Numbered from the stretch's first letter, positions 32,818-42,793 are shown. The stretch: DNA of 64,000 bases from Bacteroides intestinalis (GCF_003464595.1 NZ_QRZF01000006.1:248001-312000); one strand, 5' to 3'. Program-made: numbers and translations. Notes: a model not told the origin generated them from the letters alone.

Positions 32818-35394
32818 ATGAGAGTATCATTAAAAACTAAGATTATTGGCTTGTTGCTTGGATTGGCTTTAGCGCCTATATTAAAGGCGGCGGACAAGTT
32901 TGTTACTTTTAATCAGGAAGAGGGAACACTGGCATTGACCACTACCCAACAACCGAATTTCAGTATTTTATGCGCTGATGAAGAGCATAAGGGGGTATTA
33001 ATGGCTGTGCGTAATTTGCAAGAGGACTTCTTTCGAGTGACGAATACTCGTCCTTATTTGAAGATAGGTGCAAAAAAGCAAGTTGATGAAGGAGCGCAAA
33101 AATTACGTATCCTTATAGGTTCTTTTGATAAATCGCCGTTGATAAAACAATTAGTGAAGGCGAAAAAATTGGATGTTCGTGAGTTGAAAGGTAGAAATGA
33201 AAAGTTTATTATTACCACTGTAACAAATCCGATAGAAGGGGTGGAAGGCGAAGTATTACTGATTGCAGGCAGTGACAAAAGAGGTACAATTTATGGTATT
33301 TATGAGTTATCGTGCCAGATTGGTATATCTCCATGGTATTGGTGGGCAGATGTTCCGGTTGAGTCGCATAAGGAGATTTATATAAAGAAAGGTGTATATA
33401 CCGATGGAGAGCCGGTTGTACAATATCGTGGTATTTTTATTAATGATGAGTGGCCTTGTATGGGTGGATGGACTACGGAACGTTATGGAGGATTTAATAG
33501 TAAAATGTATAAGCATGTATATGAATTACTTCTCCGTCTAAAAGCAAATTTTTTGTGGCCTGCCATGTGGAGTGCTGCTTTTTATGCAGATGATCCCATG
33601 AACAGTCCATTAGCTGATGAGATGGGGATCATAATCGGTACTTCTCATCATGAGCCTATGGCACGTAATCACCAGGAATATGCTCGCAATCGTAAAGTGT
33701 ATGGAGCCTGGAACTATCAAACGAATAAAAAAGGCATTGATCGTTTCTTTCGTGAAGGCATAGAACGTATGAAAGGCAAAGAAGAAGTGGTAACTATTGC
33801 TATGCGTGGTGACGGTGATGCACCTATGGGGCCTGATACGGATACAAAGTTACTGGAAAACATAGTAAAAGAGCAACGTCGTATTATAACAGAAGTCACG
33901 GGTAAACCAGCTTCTAAGACCCCACAATTGTGGGCTCTCTACAGTGAGGTTCTGGAATATTACGATCGGGGAATGCAAATACCTGATGATGTGATGATTC
34001 TTTTATGTGATGATAACTGGGGCGATGTCCGTCGTCTGCCTGAACCGGGTGCCAAGCGTCATCCTGGTGGCTATGGAATGTACTATCATGTAGATTTACA
34101 TGGTGCTCCGCGTGCTTATCAGTGGCTGAATATGACACAGATTCAGCATATGTGGGAACAATTATACCTTACTTATACATACGGTGTGGATAAGATGTGG
34201 ATATTGAATGTGGGTGATTTGAAACCGAATGAATTCCCTACAGACTTCTTTCTGAAAATGGCATGGAATCCTAATGCATTCGATGCAGGTAATCTGATGG
34301 ATTATACAAGAGAATTTTGCCGTCAGCAATTTGGCGACGAACATGCTGATGAAGCTGCACGGATTTTAAATCTTCACTGTAAATATTGTGCTCGTGTAAC
34401 GGCAGAGATGTTAGACCACGAAACTTACAATTTACAAAGTGGTGAGTTTAAAGCAGTAACAGATGAATTTCTTGCATTGGAAGCACATGCTGTTCGTCAG
34501 TTTACTCTGTTGCCGAAAAATATGCACGATGTTTATAAAGAGCTGATATTGTTTCCCGTACAGGCTATGGCGAATCTTTATGAAATGTACTACGCTGTAG
34601 CTATGAATCGGCAGTTAGCTATGGAAAATGACTTGCGTGCCAATGCTTGGGCAGACCGTGCAGAATATTGCTTTCGCAGAGATGCGGAATTATGTGACGA
34701 TTATAATCATAATATTGCGGGTGGCAAATGGAAGCATATGATGAATCAAACGCATATTGGTTACACTGCTTGGGATGAACCGAAGGGAGGAAACATAATG
34801 CCGAAAGTAATCCGTGTGGATGCTTTCCCGGACAAGGCTATAAAAATGGGAGGATATGAGTATGAAGAGAATAATGGAGTTGTTGTAATGGAGGCAGAAC
34901 GCTTTGCTAGGTCTGTACAGAAACCGGGGACACAATGGACTGTTATACCGGATATGGGGCGCACACTTTCCGGACTTTCTCTAATGCCATATACCGAATC
35001 AGTCTCTGGCGCATCACTAATATACCAAATGCGGTTGAAATCAGACTTGTCCGGTGTATGTGTACGTTTAATATTAGATAGTACCTTGCCTTTTATTAAA
35101 GGTGGGCATAGCTATGCTATTCGTTTAGATGATGGGGTGGAACAGATTGTAAACTACAATTCAGACTTAACCTGGGCTAATTGCTATTCGAAAATGTATC
35201 CTGCAGGAGCAGCACGGATCATAGAATCCAAAGTTACTTTTCCTGATGTAACTTTAAAAGCCGGAGTGCATATTCTGACCATTCGTCCTCTCAGCCCAGC
35301 CATAGTATTACATAAGATAATAGTAGATTGTGGAGGCGATATGTCCGGTAGGCTTAATCTGATGGAAAGCCCACGGACAAGAACCATAAAATAG
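32818..35394 (+). CDS. GH115 alpha-glucuronidase, secreted
   Basis: Removes alpha-1,2-linked (4-O-methyl)glucuronic acid from xylan or from related side chains; 858 aa. The signal peptide (to about residue 23) indicates periplasmic or surface location. An N-terminal alpha/beta domain precedes the GH115 core, with FINDEWPCMGGW, LLRLKANFLWPAMWSAAFYADDP, IGTSHHEPM and ILLCDDNWGDVRRLPEP. Length and motif order fit the family (about 840 aa) including the C-terminal beta domain. It diverges from susC and converges on the hybrid regulator gene, a standard layout for a polysaccharide locus. Glucuronoxylan is the likeliest substrate; arabinogalactan-type glycans are possible because GH115 enzymes on these are known. 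Confidence 0.93.
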   Translation: MRVSLKTKIIGLLLGLALAPILKAADKFVTFNQEEGTLALTTTQQPNFSILCADEEHKGVLMAVRNLQEDFFRVTNTRPYLKIGAKKQVDEGAQKLRILIGSFDKSPLIKQLVKAKKLDVRELKGRNEKFIITTVTNPIEGVEGEVLLIAGSDKRGTIYGIYELSCQIGISPWYWWADVPVESHKEIYIKKGVYTDGEPVVQYRGIFINDEWPCMGGWTTERYGGFNSKMYKHVYELLLRLKANFLWPAMWSAAFYADDPMNSPLADEMGIIIGTSHHEPMARNHQEYARNRKVYGAWNYQTNKKGIDRFFREGIERMKGKEEVVTIAMRGDGDAPMGPDTDTKLLENIVKEQRRIITEVTGKPASKTPQLWALYSEVLEYYDRGMQIPDDVMILLCDDNWGDVRRLPEPGAKRHPGGYGMYYHVDLHGAPRAYQWLNMTQIQHMWEQLYLTYTYGVDKMWILNVGDLKPNEFPTDFFLKMAWNPNAFDAGNLMDYTREFCRQQFGDEHADEAARILNLHCKYCARVTAEMLDHETYNLQSGEFKAVTDEFLALEAHAVRQFTLLPKNMHDVYKELILFPVQAMANLYEMYYAVAMNRQLAMENDLRANAWADRAEYCFRRDAELCDDYNHNIAGGKWKHMMNQTHIGYTAWDEPKGGNIMPKVIRVDAFPDKAIKMGGYEYEENNGVVVMEAERFARSVQKPGTQWTVIPDMGRTLSGLSLMPYTESVSGASLIYQMRLKSDLSGVCVRLILDSTLPFIKGGHSYAIRLDDGVEQIVNYNSDLTWANCYSKMYPAGAARIIESKVTFPDVTLKAGVHILTIRPLSPAIVLHKIIVDCGGDMSGRLNLMESPRTRTIK

Positions 35395-35412
35395 ACTTAT
35401 GATGTAAAAGTT

Positions 35413-35450
35413 GGCATCTTTTATATCATAAGATGCCATCTTTGGTTTTA
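35413..35450. terminator. shared hairpin between convergent GH115 and regulator genes
   Basis: Arms GGCATCTT (35413-35420) and AAGATGCC (35430-35437), with TTTGGTTTT downstream on the plus strand. The arm sequence includes the regulator stop codon at 35426, so it can serve the plus-strand GH115 transcript best. Confidence 0.7.
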
Positions 35451-38400
35451 TCCTGCCCTATATGCTGTTCCATATATTCTGATGGGGATACACCAAACAT
35501 TTCACGGAATGCCGTGGCGAAGTAAGTGGGATGCGTGAATCCTGTTAGTGTAGCAATTTCTGTTATGCTATGTCGCTTTTCGGCTAATAGAGTGGCGGCT
35601 TGCTTCAAGCGTAAGTTGCGGATGAGTTGTTGTGTCGTTTGATTTGTGAGTTCTTTGAGTTTACGATGCAGGTGCACACGGCTGATGCCTACTTCTGTAC
35701 TGATCATCTCTACTGTTAATGCCGGGTTACTTAAATTTTCATTGATAACGCGCATGACGCGCTCCATAAGTCGGTCATTAGGTGATTTTATTTCAGGAGT
35801 TGAAATTTGTTCCTCTTGATTCTGGCGACCACTGAAAGCATTACGTAATTGTTCACGGTTACGAATAAGATTTAGAACGGTTTTTCTTAACAATTCAATG
35901 CTGAAAGGTTTCATTAGATAGGCATCGGCCCCGGTATCCAGTCCTTCTAAGTTGTCTTCTTCGCGGGTGCGGGCGGTGAGAAGGATAATGGGTAGATAGT
36001 TGATGTTAATATTCTGCCGTATTTTACGACAGAGTGTCAGCCCATCCATTTCCGGCATCATCACATCACTGATTATAAGATCAGGTGTATGTGAGAGTAT
36101 TAACGCTAATGCTTCTTTTCCATTACTGCATTCAGCCATGTAAAAGTCGTTGCCCAACTCACGACAGATATAATGACGAATTTCTTCATCGTCTTCTACA
36201 ACGAGCACATGGCGACGGCTGCGAACACGTTTTTTTTCATCTTCTTCACTTTCATAGGGTAGAGGAGAAACTGCTAGTATTGGTTCTATTGTGGAAGTTT
36301 CTATTATACCATTGGTGGAGGTTGATTCTTCCATTTCTTCTTTTTTCAGATGTTCGTTTCCTAATGGCAATCGTATGATAAATCGGGAGCCTGCATGTCC
36401 TTCTCCATTATCTTCTACGCGAATGCTTCCATAATGCAATTCCACTAAAGAACGTGTCAGATGGAGTCCAATACCAGTTCCGACATTTGAGTTGTTCTGG
36501 CTATTGCGTATTTGATAGAATCGCTCAAATATATGTTCTCGTTCCGCGGGAGCAATACCAATACCACTATCTGCAACTGTAAGTTCAACATATCGGTGCA
36601 GAGGTGCTTTATCTGGAAGACTGGTGTCCTCTCCTGTGTTGAGACTGACCTTTACTTTTCCGTTTTCAGGTGTGAATTTGCAAGCGTTCGACAATAGATT
36701 TAAGATGACTTTATCAAAATTCTTAGGATCTATCCACATTTCTATTTCAGGAGTGGAAGTCTGGAACTCCAGTTCAAGTTTCTTTATCCTTGTCTGTTGT
36801 TCAAAGGTCTCTAATATATCGCGGGTGAAGCTTACTATTTCAGCCTTTTTAAATATGAGGGACATCTGTCCTTTATCTATCTTACGGATATCCATTAATT
36901 GATTTACCAATTGCAGGATGCGTTCGGCATTCCGTTGTATAGTAGCGTAGAGTTTTCTGCATTCTATATCTTTATCTTTTGCCATCAACTGTTGTAAAGG
37001 GCTGATGATAAGTGACATTGGGGTTCGAATTTCATGAGAAATATTAATGAAGAATTGCAGCTTGGCTTCATTAATCTGTTCTGCATGGATGTGTTGCAAC
37101 ATCTTTTGATGCATGTGGTAGCGATGGCGTACCTGCATCACAATAAATCCAAATACTGACAATATTAATAGAGTATATATTAATTTTGCCCAACCTGATA
37201 CCCACCATGCCGGATCTATCTGGATGATAATTTCTTTCTCTTCTGAGTAAGCTGTATAGTCTTTAGCTTTCATCCTGAAATGGTAAGTCCCAGGTGCCAG
37301 ATCACTGAAAGAGACTCTGTTGACACCTGGCGCTAATGCTACCCAGTTTGCTCCGTTCATAGAATAAAGGTAAGTAATGCGCTCTGGATTATAGAATTCC
37401 ATAGCTGTAAATTCAATGCTGAACGAGTTGTCTTTATGACATAGATGAAATTTGTTAGCTTTCTGCACTGCTGTTTCTATGACTTCATGCTTGCCGGATT
37501 GTGTTCCCTTCTTTACAGCTTTGTTGTGGATGTAGAAATCAGCAATTTTTATTTCTGGTTGTTTTACTTCTGCAGTGATTTCTGCCGGACGGAAATAAGT
37601 GATGCCATTGATTCCTCCAAAAATAAGATAATCCTCTTTGCCCTTACAGGCAGCATTTTGACTGAATTCGTTTCCTTGTAGTCCATTTCCTGCATAGTAG
37701 TTGGCAAAATTGCCCGTTTCCAGATTTATGTTTGTGATGCCATAGTTGGTACTAATCCATAATCCATGTTGTCTGTCACTCTGTATGGCACAAATGGTAT
37801 TATTGGGTAAGCCGTCGTGTGTGGTATAGGTCTTTGAGTTTCCATTTTTACCATCTATATGGATCAGGCCTTTGGTAGTACCTGCCCAGATATCTCCTTT
37901 TTCATCTTCAAAAAGGGTCAAAACTATGCTCCCTCCGAATATTCTGTTTTTCTTGTAAGTTGAAGTGAAGCTCATTGTAGATATGTCCAGACATCCCAAA
38001 CCGTCGTATGTACCGATATATAATTTACCATTGCTGGTGCATAGCAGTGAGGATACCCAACGATTGTGAAGTGCATTATAGTTTTCCTGATATTCTTTTC
38101 CACTTTCAAAAGTATCACATCTGTTTATTTTTCCGGTCTTTAAATCCATATAGAAGACACCTCCGCCCATAACGGCTATCCATAACCGTTCTCCATTTTT
38201 GTCTGATACCAAATGCGATATGTTTTTTATTTCATTTTGATTATGGTCCTGCAGTTTATAATAGTGACATATACCTGTTTTCGGATTCATTTCTGCCAGC
38301 CCTTCTAAGGGTGAAGCTAACCATAATCTACCATCTGCAGTTTGATGGATGTAATTGATGGTTGATGGTACAGACTGGGAGTTTTCCTTGTGCTCAAAGT

Positions 38401-39547
38401 GTAGGGAAAATTTGCTTTCTTCTTTTATGCCGTATATGCCGTCATTGGCAGTTCCAAGCCATAAGGTGCCTTCACTATCTTTACATACAGCCTTTATACA
38501 GTTTGAACCTATCTTGTTTGTTGTCAGTGATTTATATCCCATATACTTGAATTGATTTGTTGTAGCCGGAAGCAGCATCACTCCTTTGGCATTGATGCCC
38601 AACCATAAGTTTCCTGCTTTATCTTTGGTAATGGCACGTACGTCAGCTTTACTGAAATCGAAAGTACTGAAACTAAATTCACTTTCTTTTATTTTCTGTG
38701 TGTGTGTATCGTATACTTTAATTCCATAACCTATGGTACCGATATAAACTTTCCCTTGTTCGGTAGCACATATTGTATTGATAGGCAGATTGGTAGGAGT
38801 AGAACAAATGATGGGGGTAAATATGTCTTCTTGCTGGTTGTAGATAAACATCCCTTTGTTTATATTACTAGCATAAATATTTCCTTTTTCGTCTTGACAA
38901 ATGGAAGTGACTATATTCCAAGCATTTTCTTTTCCAATGAAGTAGTGGTATATCTGGTTTAATGTGTCGATGCGGTATAAACCTTTGCCTTCTGTAGATA
39001 CCCACAGGTTACCTGTCTGATCTTCAAATAGGTATGTGATGAAAAAACTGGGAACTGGTAATTGTGCTTCTTTAATGACAGCTTCCGTTCCTTCTAATTT
39101 TAATGAATAAACACCATGTCCGGAAGTTCCTATTAATAGGTCTCCATTTTTGCGCTCTAATATCGTACTGATATGTGCGCTCATGTTTTCTCCTGTTTGA
39201 TAGAAGATTGGTATTTCTTTAAAGAGATCTGTTGCAGGATTATAGAGTTGTAGTCCACGTTGAGTGCCTACTAAAAAGTGCCCTTTGCTATCTTCAAAGA
39301 GAGTCCGTACATTATTATCTACTAAGGAACTGTCATTTCCTTCTTTGTGCTTATATATGCTGAACTTAGCACCGTCATAACGGTTTAGACCGTCATCGGT
39401 AGCTATCCATATGACTCCGTCTTTAGCTTGATATATCTGATTGATATTGCTGTTCGATAGTTCGCGGTCTACTGTGAATAATTTCTCTGATTGACTGTAT
39501 CCGTATGTTGCGAAGAAAAGAAATAAGATGGATAATAGCGTTTTCAT
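35426..39547 (-). CDS. hybrid two-component system regulator (HTCS)
   Basis: Single-protein sensor, kinase and transcription factor of about 1373 aa, the usual regulator of Bacteroides polysaccharide loci. In order: signal peptide; periplasmic two-propeller sensor with many Reg_prop repeats (DGVIWIATDDGLNRYDG and similar); Y_Y_Y domain; membrane segment; HisKA with HEIRTP (phospho-His838); HATPase (VGTGIGLHLTRS); receiver with phospho-Asp1161 in ISDVMMPEMDG; AraC-type DNA-binding domain (ISRVHLHRKLKE, GFTHPTYFATAFREMFGVSPSEY). I start at ATG 39547 (MKTLLSILF), because a perfect promoter lies just before it and the in-frame extension to 39658 lacks coding character. It probably senses an oligosaccharide from the GH115 substrate and drives the susC and GH115 promoters. 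Confidence 0.96.
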   Translation of the reverse strand: MKTLLSILFLFFATYGYSQSEKLFTVDRELSNSNINQIYQAKDGVIWIATDDGLNRYDGAKFSIYKHKEGNDSSLVDNNVRTLFEDSKGHFLVGTQRGLQLYNPATDLFKEIPIFYQTGENMSAHISTILERKNGDLLIGTSGHGVYSLKLEGTEAVIKEAQLPVPSFFITYLFEDQTGNLWVSTEGKGLYRIDTLNQIYHYFIGKENAWNIVTSICQDEKGNIYASNINKGMFIYNQQEDIFTPIICSTPTNLPINTICATEQGKVYIGTIGYGIKVYDTHTQKIKESEFSFSTFDFSKADVRAITKDKAGNLWLGINAKGVMLLPATTNQFKYMGYKSLTTNKIGSNCIKAVCKDSEGTLWLGTANDGIYGIKEESKFSLHFEHKENSQSVPSTINYIHQTADGRLWLASPLEGLAEMNPKTGICHYYKLQDHNQNEIKNISHLVSDKNGERLWIAVMGGGVFYMDLKTGKINRCDTFESGKEYQENYNALHNRWVSSLLCTSNGKLYIGTYDGLGCLDISTMSFTSTYKKNRIFGGSIVLTLFEDEKGDIWAGTTKGLIHIDGKNGNSKTYTTHDGLPNNTICAIQSDRQHGLWISTNYGITNINLETGNFANYYAGNGLQGNEFSQNAACKGKEDYLIFGGINGITYFRPAEITAEVKQPEIKIADFYIHNKAVKKGTQSGKHEVIETAVQKANKFHLCHKDNSFSIEFTAMEFYNPERITYLYSMNGANWVALAPGVNRVSFSDLAPGTYHFRMKAKDYTAYSEEKEIIIQIDPAWWVSGWAKLIYTLLILSVFGFIVMQVRHRYHMHQKMLQHIHAEQINEAKLQFFINISHEIRTPMSLIISPLQQLMAKDKDIECRKLYATIQRNAERILQLVNQLMDIRKIDKGQMSLIFKKAEIVSFTRDILETFEQQTRIKKLELEFQTSTPEIEMWIDPKNFDKVILNLLSNACKFTPENGKVKVSLNTGEDTSLPDKAPLHRYVELTVADSGIGIAPAEREHIFERFYQIRNSQNNSNVGTGIGLHLTRSLVELHYGSIRVEDNGEGHAGSRFIIRLPLGNEHLKKEEMEESTSTNGIIETSTIEPILAVSPLPYESEEDEKKRVRSRRHVLVVEDDEEIRHYICRELGNDFYMAECSNGKEALALILSHTPDLIISDVMMPEMDGLTLCRKIRQNININYLPIILLTARTREEDNLEGLDTGADAYLMKPFSIELLRKTVLNLIRNREQLRNAFSGRQNQEEQISTPEIKSPNDRLMERVMRVINENLSNPALTVEMISTEVGISRVHLHRKLKELTNQTTQQLIRNLRLKQAATLLAEKRHSITEIATLTGFTHPTYFATAFREMFGVSPSEYMEQHIGQDKTKDGIL

Positions 39548-39575
39548 GATAATGTTGGGGTTAGCAATTGTGATA

Positions 39576-39607
39576 CAAAAGTAATTGAAAACAGATATTC
39601 TCGCAAA
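39576..39607 (-). promoter_or_regulatory. promoter of the hybrid regulator gene
   Basis: On the minus strand, TTTG (39604-39607) and TACTTTTG (39576-39583) are separated by 20 bp. The start codon at 39547 follows 28 bp after the -7 box. Confidence 0.8.
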
Positions 39608-39643
39608 CATATATATGGGAAAAAGCCCCTTATAAAGCATGGA

Positions 39644-39671
39644 TGTAACGTCTGGCAAATGATGTGTTACA
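39644..39671. promoter_or_regulatory. inverted TGTAAC/GTTACA sites upstream of the regulator
   Basis: TGTAAC (39644-39649) and GTTACA (39666-39671) face each other 22 bp apart, upstream of the regulator promoter, echoing TGTAACA sites before the GH115 gene. Candidate autoregulatory element. Confidence 0.4.
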
Positions 39672-39702
39672 TTTCATGCGATAATTTGAGGGATAGTGTG
39701 TA

Positions 39703-39740
39703 ATATAAAAAAAGAGGTTACCAAAAATGGCAACCTCTTT
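39703..39740 (-). terminator. rho-independent terminator after rubrerythrin
   Basis: Stem 39711-39719 with 39732-39740 (AAAGAGGTT), extended by ACC/GG pairs, is followed on the minus strand by a T run. It lies 20 bp after the rubrerythrin stop. Confidence 0.9.
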
Positions 39741-39760
39741 CCATAAAAATATAAAAAGGA

Positions 39761-40318
39761 TTATTTCTTGAAGTAACGGTTGTAGAGTCCTTCGAAACCT
39801 TTACCGTGGCGAGCTTCATCTTTAGCCATTTCATGAACAGTGTCATGGATAGCATCCAGATTCAAAGCTTTTGCGCGAGTAGCAATACGCTTCTTGTCTT
39901 CGCAAGCACCAGATTCGGCATTCATTCTCTTTTCGAGGTTAGTTTTGGTATCCCATACACAGTCGCCCAACAGTTCAGCAAATTTAGAAGCGTGTTCTGC
40001 TTCTTCCCAAGCATAACGTTTGAAAGCTTCAGCCACTTCGGGGTAACCTTCGCGGTCAGCCTGACGGCTCATAGCCAAGTACATACCAACTTCTGTACAT
40101 TCGCCCATGAAGTGATTGTTCAAGTCTTTGATCATTTCGTCATCACAACCTTTAGCTACACCGATTACATGTTCGTCAGCAAAAGAAAGAGGGCCATCTT
40201 CTGTAGTTTCTACAACTTCTACGAACTTGCTTGCAGGAGCTTTACACAACGGGCATTTCTCAGGAGCGGCATCACCTTCATATACGTAACCGCATACAGT
40301 ACATCTAAATTTTTTCAT
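39761..40318 (-). CDS. reverse rubrerythrin
   Basis: Non-haem iron peroxidase that reduces hydrogen peroxide with electrons from NADH or rubredoxin partners; 185 aa, cytosolic. The rubredoxin domain ([23 protein letters not shown], two CxxC pairs) is at the N-terminus and the di-iron ferritin-like domain ([26 protein letters not shown]) follows. Classical rubrerythrin has the order reversed. It is downstream of a perR-type gene by 52 bp on the same strand, probably co-transcribed and PerR-controlled. It ends at a strong terminator. Confidence 0.93.
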   Translation of the reverse strand: MKKFRCTVCGYVYEGDAAPEKCPLCKAPASKFVEVVETTEDGPLSFADEHVIGVAKGCDDEMIKDLNNHFMGECTEVGMYLAMSRQADREGYPEVAEAFKRYAWEEAEHASKFAELLGDCVWDTKTNLEKRMNAESGACEDKKRIATRAKALNLDAIHDTVHEMAKDEARHGKGFEGLYNRYFKK

Positions 40319-40370
40319 TTTCTTTTTGATTTAATTGAATTAGTTATTCGTTTGTTCTTATAATAGAACG

Positions 40371-40781
40371 TTAGTCTTCTTTACATTGTTTACAGATTCC
40401 TTTGTAATAATAGTGGATTTCCTGCACTTCGTGTCCATCCATATCTGTATCTACCACTTGTCTTACAGTATCGTTGCACATTAAATCATAAACTTTCCCG
40501 CAGCGTTTGCACAGGAAATGTGCGTGTGGAGTAGTATCGGCATCATAACATGTGTTACGCTCATCAATGGTCAGCGTCTGTGCAGCTCCTTGTTCGCTCA
40601 AAATTTTCAGTGTGTTGTAAACTGTTGTTTTTGAAAGCGTCGGTATAGTAGGAGACAGTGCTGTATAAATCTCGTCTACCGTCGGATGCGTGCGGTGCTC
40701 CATAAGATATTTCATGATGGCAATACGCTGCACCGAAGGTTTGATATTATGCCCTTGCAATCGTTCTACTACTATTTCCAT
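40371..40781 (-). CDS. perR: PerR-type Fur-family peroxide repressor
   Basis: Metal-dependent repressor of the Fur family, 136 aa. The N-terminal winged helix (HNIKPSVQRIAIMKYLMEHRTHPTVDEIYTALSPTIPTLSKTTVYNTLKIL) binds DNA. HAHFLCKRCG and KGICKQC carry the structural zinc cysteines. Size and the partner gene (reverse rubrerythrin, same operon) favour PerR over Fur or Zur. A perfect TGTAATAATTACA operator lies between the promoter and the start codon (40801-40813), close to the B. subtilis Per box, which supports autoregulation and peroxide sensing. Confidence 0.9.
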   Translation of the reverse strand: MEIVVERLQGHNIKPSVQRIAIMKYLMEHRTHPTVDEIYTALSPTIPTLSKTTVYNTLKILSEQGAAQTLTIDERNTCYDADTTPHAHFLCKRCGKVYDLMCNDTVRQVVDTDMDGHEVQEIHYYYKGICKQCKED

Positions 40782-40800
40782 ATTTCCTTAATTCAAACTT

Positions 40801-40813
40801 GTAATAATTACAT
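40801..40813. promoter_or_regulatory. PerR operator (Per box)
   Basis: The perfect 13-bp palindrome TGTAATAATTACA resembles the PerR consensus TTATAATnATTATAA. It lies just downstream of the -7 box and 19 bp before the perR start. Confidence 0.75.
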
Positions 40814-40828
40814 TTTTATTTCGCTTGC

Positions 40829-40859
40829 AAAGATAAAGACTTCTTTGAATTTTCCAAAA
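40829..40859 (-). promoter_or_regulatory. perR-rubrerythrin promoter
   Basis: Minus strand TTTG (40856-40859) and TATCTTTG (40829-40836), 19 bp apart. The Per box follows at about +9, where a bound repressor would block elongation. Confidence 0.75.
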
Positions 40860-40906
40860 GATTTCTAATCTTTTTTGTTGTCTTGTTGTTAATAGTAGTT
40901 CTATTT

Positions 40907-42793
40907 TTAATTAACGGGTTGGTAAGGGAGCTCTATCCAGAACTCGGAACCTTTATTCACTTCAGAATGTATTCCGACAGTGGCATTCATCTTTTCTGCT
41001 ATCATCTGGCAGATAGACAAGCCGAGTCCTGTGCCTTGCTTGAAGTTGTCCAGCTTTACAAAACGCTGAAAAATGGTTTGTTGTTTATCGGAGGAAATAC
41101 CACAACCTGTATCCCGTACATAGAAACGGATTTTTTCGTTTTTGGGAGGATAATAACCAATGGTAATGCTTCCGTGATTGGTGTATTTGATAGCATTGGA
41201 GAAGTAATTTCCAAGTACTTGCATCAGACGGTTCTTTTCAGTATGGATATAGCATTTCTTCATACCGAATTCTGTTACACATTTCACGTTTGCCGGCATC
41301 CTGAAATGGAAGGCATCCTCAAGTTTACGGATACAGCTGTTTACGTCTACATCGGTGTAGCAGAAGTCCAGTAAACCGGCTTCTATTCTTGACAAATCAA
41401 GGATGTCGTTTATGAGTTGTAATAACAGGTAATTGTTATCTTCTATAATTCTGATGTATTCATGATTTTCCGGTGTGTCTGTTGTCTCAGCAAGAATACT
41501 GGAAAAACCAACAATTGCATTGAGCGGAGTACGTATCTCATGGCTCATGTTGGCAAGAAAAGCAGACTTTAACCGGTCGGATTCTTCGGCACGTTCCTTA
41601 GCTTGAATGAGTTCCTTTTTATGTCTTTGGGAATGGATATAGTAGAAAATATACAGAGCGATGAGTAGGGCTATGAATAAGCCTGTCATCCAGATATGAG
41701 TTTTATATTGTTGATAGAAAGTAGGAGGCTGAAAGAAATAAACCGCATCTTTCGGATATAAGTTTTCGGGAATTTTACACCACTTCAGATCGGCGAAATT
41801 GAGATAAGTTTGTGGAATTCCACCATTTTGATAAGAAATGGAAGAGGCGGCTTCGCCTGATAAAATACGACCGATTAAAGACATTACTGTGTTCGTGAAA
41901 TCATGGATGGAGATATAATGCCCGCCTACATATAAGTTTTCTTGAAGGTTTAAATCGGCTAATGTGAATACCGGAACTTCCAGGAAACTGGGAAGTATTT
42001 TTTTAAGGTGGTCCGATAGATAATAATTCTTATTACTTCCATATTGTCGGAGCCAGGCATAATAGATGACCCCGGTCGTTTTTTTGTAGCTGGTAAGTGT
42101 GTCCAGTAATTCTTCAGTGCTTATTTGTTCAGAGGATAAAAGCTCCAGTTGCAGATTGGGAAAATCTTTTTGCATCACCTCTTTTATTGCCTGACGAGTA
42201 ACAACGCTGATATAGCGATCATCGGAAATGAAAGCGATTCGTTTGACTTCCGGTTGAAGTTGCCGGATGAGTTCAAGGGTTTGCTTGATGTAATATGGCT
42301 GTTCCAGTACAGTGATATTGTAGTTTTTATTGAATTCCTCAATGGGAATACTGTTTTCTTCTGTGAGAGGAATCTTACTTAATAATGTTTGCAGGTCGGC
42401 TGGAATCCTTTTGCGGGAATAACAAAGAATAACAGGAATGTCTTTCCAGGGACCATCGAAAATAGGTGCGCTGACCAACCATCCCGGGTCGCCAACAATT
42501 ATGACCGCTTTTGGTGGAGTAGGATATGTCTGTAATATATTAGCTTGAGCTTGTCTGACCTCTTCTTCACTTTTTAATACCGGGACCGTGAGAAAATAAT
42601 TGCGTAGTTCTATGTTTTTATTATAGGGAAAACGTTTTTGGATTTCATTCAGAAAACCATGTATCCAAGCTTCTTCGGCATTGACGGAGCTAAGAAATAA
42701 CACGTATTCTTTTTCTTTAGCAGAAACAGAAAGACATCCGACTAATAATATTAGTGAAAGTAGCCATTTATGGAGTGTACTATGGAGCCTCAT
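40907..42793 (-). CDS. orphan sensor histidine kinase with ABC-substrate-binding-like sensor
   Basis: Membrane histidine kinase of 628 aa. A signal peptide or first membrane segment is followed by a periplasmic domain of about 330 residues. Its pattern (KEYVLFLSSVNAEEAWIHGFLNE, VIIVGDPGWLVSAPIF, IAFISDDRYISVVTRQAI) resembles the ABC sugar/substrate-binding sensor fold. A second membrane segment (about 367-386), HisKA with ANMSHEIRTP (His418) and HATPase (DTGCGISSDKQQTIFQRF, GTGLGLSICQMIAEKM) follow. There is no receiver domain and no response regulator gene alongside. It ends in LPYQPVN. The partner regulator and the sensed ligand are unknown; the sensor fold suggests a small sugar or metabolite. 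Confidence 0.88.
   Translation of the reverse strand: MRLHSTLHKWLLSLILLVGCLSVSAKEKEYVLFLSSVNAEEAWIHGFLNEIQKRFPYNKNIELRNYFLTVPVLKSEEEVRQAQANILQTYPTPPKAVIIVGDPGWLVSAPIFDGPWKDIPVILCYSRKRIPADLQTLLSKIPLTEENSIPIEEFNKNYNITVLEQPYYIKQTLELIRQLQPEVKRIAFISDDRYISVVTRQAIKEVMQKDFPNLQLELLSSEQISTEELLDTLTSYKKTTGVIYYAWLRQYGSNKNYYLSDHLKKILPSFLEVPVFTLADLNLQENLYVGGHYISIHDFTNTVMSLIGRILSGEAASSISYQNGGIPQTYLNFADLKWCKIPENLYPKDAVYFFQPPTFYQQYKTHIWMTGLFIALLIALYIFYYIHSQRHKKELIQAKERAEESDRLKSAFLANMSHEIRTPLNAIVGFSSILAETTDTPENHEYIRIIEDNNYLLLQLINDILDLSRIEAGLLDFCYTDVDVNSCIRKLEDAFHFRMPANVKCVTEFGMKKCYIHTEKNRLMQVLGNYFSNAIKYTNHGSITIGYYPPKNEKIRFYVRDTGCGISSDKQQTIFQRFVKLDNFKQGTGLGLSICQMIAEKMNATVGIHSEVNKGSEFWIELPYQPVN

Noticed and set aside
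35426..39658. Longer N-terminus for the hybrid regulator
   Set aside because: The extra 37 residues overlap the promoter at 39576-39607; a signal peptide starts cleanly at 39547.
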